Positions 57,074 through 64,000 of a DNA stretch of 64,000 nucleotides are shown in pieces (within the stretch, counting starts at the first letter, position 1; each line of letters starts with the position of its first letter). Source of the stretch: Brachionus rotundiformis (lineage: Eukaryota; Rotifera; Eurotatoria; Ploima; Brachionidae). The notes under the pieces were generated by a model, which saw only the letters and a program-made list of their open reading frames with translations, was not told the origin of the DNA and did not search any database. The translations under genes and the position numbers were made by a program. The stretch lies in NCBI GenBank assembly GCA_016802295.1, contig JAESIW010000071.1:520507-584506 (forward strand), read 5' to 3'.

Positions 57074-58474
57074 ATGAAAGAAAAAATTAATTTAAAGAAA
57101 AGTATTAAAAATCTTTTAATCGAAAAAATCCTAGCGTCGACCAGTCATGGCATTCCAAATATCATGCGGTCATCTAATATTTCAATTAAAATAATGTGGA
57201 TCACATTTACCATAATATGTACTGGCATATGTGGATTTTTGATTGTGGGCAATGTTCTTAATTACTATAATTATGAAGTGACATCTAAAACAAGAATAAT
57301 TTCAGAATTTGTCGCTATTTTTCCAACAATCACCATATGCAACATTAACTATTTTACATCAGACTTCTCTGCTAAATGGATAGAAAATCATAAGTATAAG
57401 ATAAAATATATTGATAATTTAAATAACAATTTTTTATTTTGGATGAGAAGTATTTCAATACAACCAGAATTACAAGAATATAAGAGCCAGTACGGTGATA
57501 CATTGGAAAAAATAATAATTTCTTGTCATTTTAATACATTAAATTGTAATTTAAGCAATTTTAAGTATTTTTTTGACCCATATCTTGGAAACTGCTATCA
57601 ATTTAATTCAGGATATGGTTCAAATAATGAACAAGTTGCCTTAGTAAAATCTTTATCTACTGATAAAGCATCAGCACTGAGATTAATTCTAAACGTGAGT
57701 GTCCATCAAGACCTTAAATTCATGAATCGAAACCTAGGAGCTGTCATATTAATACATAACCAAACAACTTATCCAACAATGGTTGATGAAGTCACAGTAG
57801 CTCCAAAGACAGAGACAAATATTGCACTATCAAGAACATTTTACAAATCTCAACCAAAGCCATACAGCAATTGTGACGGAAATACAGATGACATTAACAG
57901 CTATGAATCTGAATTGTACAAATTGGTTCATGAAAAAACCAATGGTTATAGTTTTATGTTGTGTGTTTATGAATGCTCCCAGACATTTTTTATACAAAAA
58001 TGTAATTGCTGTGAACCTAGTTTACCATGCTTTTTTGGATCAAATTTCTGTGATTATGGAACAGATTTAGCATGTATAAATGAAATATTATCCGAAGAAA
58101 CTATTTTCTATAGATGCAAAAAAAAATGTCCACTGGAATGTGAAAGCATGTGGTTTGACAAAACAATTTCCTTAAGCGAATTTTCAAATCCAGTTTATGA
58201 TAAAGAGCTGACCAAGTACAATCAAACAGATTCGAAATACTTTAACAAAACATTCAATTCAAATGATGTGGCATTAGTGAACATTTTTTATAAAAATATG
58301 GCCTATACATCCATCAGTGAGAGCCCAACGACAACACTGGTATCGTTACTTTCGGGTATTGGTGGAATAGCCGGCCTTTTTCTAGGTGTAAGTGCTTTGA
58401 CATTTGTGGAATTAATAGAAATATTTATGGAAATATTTTTATTATTAAAAAAATCAAAAAAAATCAATACTTAA
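57074..58474 (+). CDS. DEG/ENaC cation channel, copy 2
   Basis: Intronless 466-residue paralogue of copy 1. It has ASTSHGIPNIM with gating His25-Gly26, TM1 (about 36-62), and an ectodomain with TICNINYF, GNCYQFN, the conserved NQTTYPTMVDEVTVAPKTET block, CVYECSQTFFIQKCNC and CPLECESMWFDKT. TM2 has LGVSALTFVELIEI, the selectivity-filter G-V-S intact. All ectodomain cysteines expected from copy 1 are present, so it should be functional. Outside the central block it differs from copy 1 at roughly half the residues. Its upstream region was partly duplicated to 53210-53480. Confidence 0.9.
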   Translation: MKEKINLKKSIKNLLIEKILASTSHGIPNIMRSSNISIKIMWITFTIICTGICGFLIVGNVLNYYNYEVTSKTRIISEFVAIFPTITICNINYFTSDFSAKWIENHKYKIKYIDNLNNNFLFWMRSISIQPELQEYKSQYGDTLEKIIISCHFNTLNCNLSNFKYFFDPYLGNCYQFNSGYGSNNEQVALVKSLSTDKASALRLILNVSVHQDLKFMNRNLGAVILIHNQTTYPTMVDEVTVAPKTETNIALSRTFYKSQPKPYSNCDGNTDDINSYESELYKLVHEKTNGYSFMLCVYECSQTFFIQKCNCCEPSLPCFFGSNFCDYGTDLACINEILSEETIFYRCKKKCPLECESMWFDKTISLSEFSNPVYDKELTKYNQTDSKYFNKTFNSNDVALVNIFYKNMAYTSISESPTTTLVSLLSGIGGIAGLFLGVSALTFVELIEIFMEIFLLLKKSKKINT

Positions 58475-59487
58475 CAATTAGTATCTTCTAAGAAACATTT
58501 ATCAAGAAATTCAATGTTATTTTATTTTTACCTGCATTAGCTTTATTTATAAATTTGATATTTAATTCTAACAATAAATCGATAAATTTTATTACTATTT
58601 ATTTTTATTTTATGATTTTTTAAAATATACCTACTTAGTACTAAATAAAAAAAAGTTTTTTGATAATTAAAAGGGGTATAAGGAAATAAATTGAAGCTAG
58701 CAATCAAATTTTATAAATTCTAATGCTCAAAAATTAGCTTTAAAATATAAAACTGAAAATTTCTTAAGTATGTTTAATGGTCAACGTTTAATACTTTCCT
58801 TTATTAACTGTATAATGATACAAAAACAAAATAAATGTTTTAAATCTAATCAAACAATTTAAATTAAAATAATAAGTTTAGATTAAATAATTATCTTTAA
58901 AAATTGAAAAAAAAGTTATTCAAGTTAAATTAATAAAAATATTTAAAAAAAATCACATAACTATTAATTTTTTCCCGATTTCCATTTGATTGTTAATAAT
59001 TTTAGGCAGCTAGTGCTAAATAATTTTTATCAAATTCTTTTATTCATTAATAATGACCTATATTGATTAGTTTTTCTTTCATATTTTGGAACAAGTTGTT
59101 TTGAAGAAACCTTATAGAGAAAAAATTATGATACTTTCAAGAATTTTACAATTAAAAAAATGTTTTAAAATCTTTGTTTAAAGATAATTTTTGAAAATTA
59201 TCATTTAAATTATTCCTTTTAATCGAAAATATTTAAATTCAAATATACTACTCAATTATTTAGTCATGGTCCCCTCGAAGTTAATAAATTCAACATTAAA
59301 ATAAAATTTAAAAATAAATAAATAAATACTTTTATTAGCTTTTTTTTTAATTATAAGTGTAGAACTTTCTCCTGAAAAGTATATTTAAAACAAAAATCTT
59401 TCAGTAATGTATTTTTTCCTGCTTTTATCAGTATTGATTAGTTCATTTGTATTTAAAATCAGTGAAAAATAAAAAAATCTAAAAAAA
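58475..59487. other. Intergenic, AT-rich
   Basis: About 1 kb between DEG/ENaC copies 2 and 3. I found no coding relic, tRNA or clear repeat. Confidence 0.5.
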
Positions 59488-60912
59488 ATGAGCTCAAACA
59501 AATTTAAAAACTTAAACCAAAAAATCAAGAATGCCATTAATGAGGTTTTACTTTCGTCAACTAGTCACGGATTTCCAAACATTCTCAAATCAACCCATCT
59601 AAGCATAAAGCTAATGTGGACATTTTTTACCATTATTGCAACTGGAGCTTGTGGTTATATGATAGTTGACAATATAATCAATTATTTTCAATATTAAGTG
59701 AGTACAAAAACAAGAGTGGTAATTGAATATAATCCTATATTTCCCACTGTTACCATTTGTAATGTTAACTACTTTACTTCAGAATATTCTTCTCAATGGA
59801 TTAAAAATTATAAAGACATGTCTTATCATTTTAATCCTATTTCTAATCTATTTAAAACTGAAGCAATTATTCTATCCAAACAACCAAAATACAAAAATAT
59901 GAGTCATCTTTTTGGTGATTCTTCCGAAAAGCTTATAGTTTACTGTAGTTACGAAGGAGATAAGTGTGATAGAGGAACACTTAAGTTTTTTCTTCACCCC
60001 AAATACGGCAATTGTTATCAATTCAATTCTGGTCATAACCATACTCTAAAAAGGTTGCAGACTACAGAAAAACAATTTGGGCTGACATTAATTCTAAACG
60101 TAAGTGTCCATCAAGATCTTAAATTTATGAACCGAAATCTAGGAGCTGTCATATTCATTCATAACCAAACAACTTATCCAACAATGGTTGATGAAATCAC
60201 AGTAGCTCCAAAGACAGAGACAAATATTGCACTTTCCAGAACATTTTACCAATCTCAGCCAAAACCATACAGCAGTTGTGACGGAAATACAGATGACATC
60301 AACAGCTATGACTCTGAATTTTATAAATTGGTTCATGAAAAAACCAATAGCTATAGCCATATTTTATGTGTTTATCAATATTTGCAAAAAATAATGATTG
60401 ATACTTGCGATTGCCATACTGGAAATTTTCCTACTCTTTATGATTCAAGACCATGCAGTTCTAACAATTCTGTACAATTGGATTGTTCCTTAAAAATATT
60501 AGAAAAGAGCTATGATTTATACAATGAAATTAAAAAAAAATGTCCATTGGAATGCGAAGATATGAGCTTTGACAAGACTATTACTTTTAATCAATTTTCA
60601 AATCCATCTTATGAATCTTATCTTTCTGATTATCAAGGAAATGATTCAATTTATTATAATGTTGTTGTAGACTCGAATGATTTTGCCGTAGTGAATATTT
60701 TTTACAAAAATTTAGGCTACTTATCCCATACCGAGATAGTTACAACAACTTATATCGGTCTTTTGTCCAGCATTGGAGGAATTGCTGGCCTTTATTTGGC
60801 TGTAAGCTTTTTGACACTTGTAGAAATATTCGAAATAGTAATCCGAGTTATTTTGATTATTAAAGATGGTCAAAAAGTATTAGATAAAAATAAGACAATA
60901 GTTTTAAAATAA
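59488..60912 (+). pseudogene. DEG/ENaC channel, copy 3, one in-frame stop
   Basis: The reading frame continues in phase for 475 codons but is cut by TAA at 59695-59697, immediately after TM1. Copies 1 and 2 have Glu at this position (YEV), so a single GAA-to-TAA change explains it. The rest keeps the HG motif (TSHGFPNI), the NQTTYPTMVDEITVAPKTET block and TM2. Two ectodomain cysteines present in the other copies are lost: VYQY replaces VYQC, and FPTLY replaces PCF. The TM2 filter reads LAVS rather than LGVS. Together these favour a young pseudogene; stop-codon readthrough or a sequencing error at 59695 are alternatives. Confidence 0.8.
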
Positions 60913-61050
60913 TTTCACTTTAAAATTTTTTCTTAAATTAAATTTAATTAAACAAATAATTATTTATCAATTAATTAGTTAAATATGATGTTTAATAAAA
61001 AATTTTAATTTTTTTTTTAATTTATTTTTTAAATAATAACTAAATTCCTA

Positions 61051-61773
61051 TTAACCAGTATGAAACGTATCTGGCCTATTTGGTTGTGAGGATGTTTCGG
61101 AAAGAATCGGCTCAGTCAAATCAGTTTTATCAATTGGAACAAATTTTGGATCAAAGGCCTCAGCTTTTGACACCTGTTTTCTTGCTTTGAAAAATCTTCC
61201 ACTTGAATCAATGGAAAAATTATGGTCATATCTTTCATTCAATGCTTTTTCTATTTCATATTCCAAATTGTTTGGGTCAACAAAACTCTTTGATTTTTCG
61301 ATTAGTTTACTGACAATTGTGTCCGCCTTACGAACATAAAGTTCTTCAATTTTCTTCTGTTTCTCATACTCAAGCTTAGCTTGCTTTATCTTAGCCTCGA
61401 GCTTGGCACTCTCGTCCTCCAACTGGACCTTCAATATTTCAGCATTCACTCTATCATTCTCTTCCAAAAGGATTTTTTCCTTTTCCATAAGTTTTTTCTT
61501 TTCTTCTTGAGCTTTGGCTGATTGTTGGTCAGAAAACTTGCCCACTGTTTTGAACAGAAGATAGATGGAGCGCATTTCAGCCTTGTATTTATTCCATATT
61601 GGCATCATGTAATCATACTCTTCTTTTTCTTGCTGCTTAAGTGGCGGAACCCTGAAGCGTTTGTTTTTGGCGCGCGGTACCCATGGAGGCTTTCGAAGAC
61701 GGATGGAGCGAGTTTGCTCAATGTTCAGACTTTTAAATGAGCTGAAAACTGAGCTGGTCACAGACTTTAGCAT
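61051..61773 (-). CDS. MRPS26: Mitochondrial small-subunit ribosomal protein mS26
   Basis: Animal-specific component of the mitochondrial 28S subunit, 240 residues, intronless. A basic N-terminus (MLKSVTSSVFSSFKSL) fits import. The mS26 signature RKPPWVPRAKNKRFRVPP lies at about 27-44, then EEYDYMMPIWNKYKAEMRSIY. A long Lys/Glu-rich coiled coil follows at about 85-175, ending with NLEYEIEKALNERYDHNFSID. Length and order agree with animal MRPS26 (about 205-250). It is divergent from the macro-domain gene and sits between DEG/ENaC copies 3 and 4. Confidence 0.88.
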   Translation of the reverse strand: MLKSVTSSVFSSFKSLNIEQTRSIRLRKPPWVPRAKNKRFRVPPLKQQEKEEYDYMMPIWNKYKAEMRSIYLLFKTVGKFSDQQSAKAQEEKKKLMEKEKILLEENDRVNAEILKVQLEDESAKLEAKIKQAKLEYEKQKKIEELYVRKADTIVSKLIEKSKSFVDPNNLEYEIEKALNERYDHNFSIDSSGRFFKARKQVSKAEAFDPKFVPIDKTDLTEPILSETSSQPNRPDTFHTG

Positions 61774-62140
61774 TCTTATTTTTATTTTTTTTTAGCAAAT
61801 TTTTAAATATTATAGCAAAGCTTTAAAATTATATAAAAAAGAAATAATATATTTATATTATTTAAATGTTTATCTTTATTAACCTAACATAATTTTTGAT
61901 TTTAATTTTTCAAAAATTTAAAATTTGATTCAATTTTGAATCAATCTATCCAAATAAAATAAATCTTTATATTCTATTAAGCTAAGAATAGAAGACTATT
62001 AATTAATAAAGATTTAATCAATTTTTATTTTTTTTATTTTTATCTTTAAATGATCATTTGTCAAATTAATTTTTATCTAAAAATAAATTTAAAATAAGAT
62101 GTATTGCATATTTGTTTTTTTTTTATTTTAATTAATTAAT
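61774..62140. other. Divergent intergenic MRPS26 / macro-domain gene
   Basis: AT-rich 367 bp between two start codons, presumably both promoters. No clear motif. Confidence 0.5.
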
Positions 62141-62875
62141 ATGAGCAAAATGCTTCAAATGCTTCAAAATGTGGCTAATAATCGGTTTAAATATCTAAAT
62201 ATGTCATTAGAGGAAAAAAGAAAATTATACAAATGCAAAGATAGATACGTAACATTGGATAAATTGACCAAATGGCCAGAATACTTTAAAATTAAAGATT
62301 TAAATCTAGAAAAGTTTGATGACGCTTTTGATTCAACACCTGCATTGAATAGAAAAATAGCAATTTTTGAAGGTGACATCACAACTTTGGAAGTGGATGC
62401 TATTGTGAACGCGGCCAACAACTCGTTGCTTGGCGGTGGCGGCGTGGATGGAGCAATACACAGAGCAGCTGGAGCATTGCTTTTGGAAGAGTGCAAAACC
62501 TTAGGTGGATGCAAAACAGGTGAGGCCAAGATCACTTCTGGTTATAATCTTCCGGCCAAATATGTCATACACACAGTTGGACCAATTGGTGAAAAGCCAG
62601 AATTACTTAAAAATTGCTACAAAAACAGTATAGATCTTGCTGTTGAGAATAAATGTCGAACTATTGCATTTCCATGCATCTCTACTGGCATCTATGGCTA
62701 TCCGCATGAGAAGGCTTCAATGGTTGCTTTAAAAGAATTAAGAGAAAATTTAGAAAAAAATAGTGATAATTTCGACTTAATTATTCTTTGTCTTTTTATG
62801 GAACAAAGTCAAAAAGTTTATGGTAAATTATTGCAAAAATATTTCCCTTTGATATTAGATTTAAATAAAGCCTGA
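62141..62875 (+). CDS. MACROD: MacroD-type ADP-ribose hydrolase
   Basis: Macro-domain protein of the MacroD1/MacroD2 class, which removes mono-ADP-ribose from acidic residues and hydrolyses O-acetyl-ADP-ribose. Length is 244 residues, intronless. An N-terminal helical region includes WPEYFKIKDL. The macro domain starts near residue 72 with IAIFEGDITTLEVDAIVNAANNS; catalytic-loop NAANN is at 90-94 and the glycine loop LLGGGGVDGAIHRAAG at 97-111. GEAKITSGYNLPAKYVIHTVGP follows, and the second phosphate-binding loop is ISTGIYGYP. All are intact. MacroD1-style mitochondrial targeting is not obvious, so a cytosolic/nuclear MacroD2-like form is more likely. Confidence 0.92.
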   Translation: MSKMLQMLQNVANNRFKYLNMSLEEKRKLYKCKDRYVTLDKLTKWPEYFKIKDLNLEKFDDAFDSTPALNRKIAIFEGDITTLEVDAIVNAANNSLLGGGGVDGAIHRAAGALLLEECKTLGGCKTGEAKITSGYNLPAKYVIHTVGPIGEKPELLKNCYKNSIDLAVENKCRTIAFPCISTGIYGYPHEKASMVALKELRENLEKNSDNFDLIILCLFMEQSQKVYGKLLQKYFPLILDLNKA

Positions 62876-63145
62876 GTAATTAGTAAGCTTTAAATTAAAA
62901 AACGATCACGTAAATAAGCCGGAAATTATTTAGACCTCTTATTAAAAAAAATAGTTTTTAAATATTTAATTTTTAACCTAAATGACAATAAAACTTTTAA
63001 AGATTAAACATTTACCATTTATAATCTATATTTGTTAATAAAATCAAATGATTAAAAATTATAAACTCTTTTTTGTCAAAAATTTTAATGTATAAAGAAG
63101 ACAATTAAAATATCAAAATTTTATTTAAATTTTTAAAGCAAAAAG

Positions 63146-64000
63146 ATGAAATTTAACAAAAAAGATAATTTGAAAAACAAAATCAAGAATGCCATTAATG
63201 AAGTTTTACTTTCTTCAACTAGTCACGGATTTCCAAACATTCTCAAATCAACTCATCTAAGCATAAAGCTAATGTGGAAATTCTTTACCATTAACTTAGC
63301 CAACAATGGTTGATGAAATCACCGTGGCTCCAAAGACAGAGACCAATATCGCACTTTCAAGAACATTTTACAAATCTCAACCAAAGCCATACAGCAATTG
63401 TGACGGAAATACAGATGACATTAACAGCTATGAATCTGAATTGTTCAAATTGGTTCATGAAAAAACCAATAGATATAGCCATAATTTATGTGTTTATCAA
63501 TGCTTGCAAAAAATGGCTATTGATATTTGCCAAAGTCATTTAGATTTTTTCCAAGTCTATATAAAATGGATTCATGTGATTCTTATGATACTGATTGTGC
63601 AAAAGAGTTTATTTCACAACTAGATGATATCAATTTCTAGAAAAAATGCGAAACAAAGTGTCCATTGGAATGCGAAGGTATGTGGTTTGACAAGACAGTC
63701 TTTTTTGTTGGACTTTTAGATCAAGTCAATGAACTCTTTTTATCTAAAAATAATGGCTCAGAAACTATTATCTTTTACCAGAGTTTTGATACAACTGAAT
63801 TGACAGCTGTGAACATATTTTACAAAGATCTAATGTTTACATCAATGACAGAAAAACCAACTACCACTCTCATCAGTCTTTTTTCAAGCATTTGCGGTAT
63901 TGCTAGTCTTTTTCTTGGTACCAGCTTTCTAACTATTGTAGAAATATTTGAAATTATGATTAGAATTCTTATATTTATCAAAGAAAGGAGAAAATTAATG
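63146..64000 (+). pseudogene. DEG/ENaC channel, copy 4, degraded and cut by window end
   Basis: The first ~49 codons nearly equal copy 3 (NAINEVLLSSTSHGFPNILK). At about 63290 the frame jumps straight to the conserved NQTTYP/MVDEITVAPK block, a deletion of roughly 550 bp of ectodomain that also shifts frame. A second frameshift lies near 63560, and a TAG at about 63638 follows. The C-terminal part still reads CPLECEGMWFDKT and a TM2 region with LGTSFLTIVEIFEI. It is therefore a pseudogene; the 3' end lies beyond the window. Confidence 0.88.

Noticed and set aside
1..64000. CRISPR arrays, prokaryotic operons or phage-type systems
   Set aside because: No regularly spaced repeats; gene structures with GT-AG introns show eukaryotic nuclear DNA.

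Overview
The window is nuclear DNA of an invertebrate animal. It is very AT-rich (well over 70% by eye) and carries spliceosomal introns that are mostly 48-65 nt with GT-AG ends. Gene content is typically metazoan: an achaete-scute bHLH factor, ZDHHC16, AKAP17A, NDUFAF1, DCAKD, MRPS26, MRPL30, LIG4, PMS2 and a DEG/ENaC channel family. Extreme AT content, tiny introns, several intronless genes, a bacterial-looking COG0523 GTPase and a lineage-expanded DEG/ENaC cluster suggest a rotifer, most likely a monogonont such as Brachionus. That placement is an inference, not shown by any one sequence.

Layout. 1-8.5 kb is gene-poor. It holds one achaete-scute-like gene (minus strand), a piggyBac-like MITE with TTAA duplications, an inverted pair of dispersed repeat copies, a tandem-repeat block and simple repeats. 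8.5-14.5 kb holds an EGF/transmembrane mucin-like protein (+), POLR1E (-), ZDHHC16 (-, five exons) and MRPL30 (-). 14.6-19.3 kb holds AKAP17A (-) and mitochondrial intermediate peptidase MIPEP (-). 20.4-30.7 kb holds an SLC5 sodium/solute symporter (+, with a GC-AG intron), a WDR49/WDR64-type WD-repeat protein (+), MYG1 (-) and NDUFAF1 (-). 32.3-46.1 kb holds a COG0523/CobW GTPase (+, intronless), two convergent long-chain acyl-CoA synthetase paralogues, four tRNA genes (two Glu-TTC, two Leu-TAG), and PMS2 (-). 46.2-53.2 kb holds DCAKD (-), a thioredoxin with a charged tail (+), a 193-bp tandem duplication, LIG4 (-, single exon) and an unrecognised protein with an HEICH zinc-peptidase-like motif (+). 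53.2-64 kb is a DEG/ENaC cluster: two intact genes, one copy broken by a single stop codon, one heavily degraded copy running off the window, and a truncated promoter/start relic. A RING protein, MRPS26 and a MacroD-type macro-domain gene are interspersed.

Functionally most genes are unrelated housekeeping neighbours. Five concern mitochondria (MIPEP, NDUFAF1, MRPL30, MRPS26, MYG1) and two DNA repair (PMS2, LIG4), but nothing suggests an operon. The most dynamic parts are the DEG/ENaC cluster, where a ~200-bp ectodomain segment is far more conserved between copies than its flanks, and the ACSL/tRNA block, where paralogues and identical tRNAs lie in inverted orientation. Exon boundaries were assigned by hand from GT/AG signals, phase and family homology. 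Start codons were set to ATG where a longer frame would need a non-ATG start.
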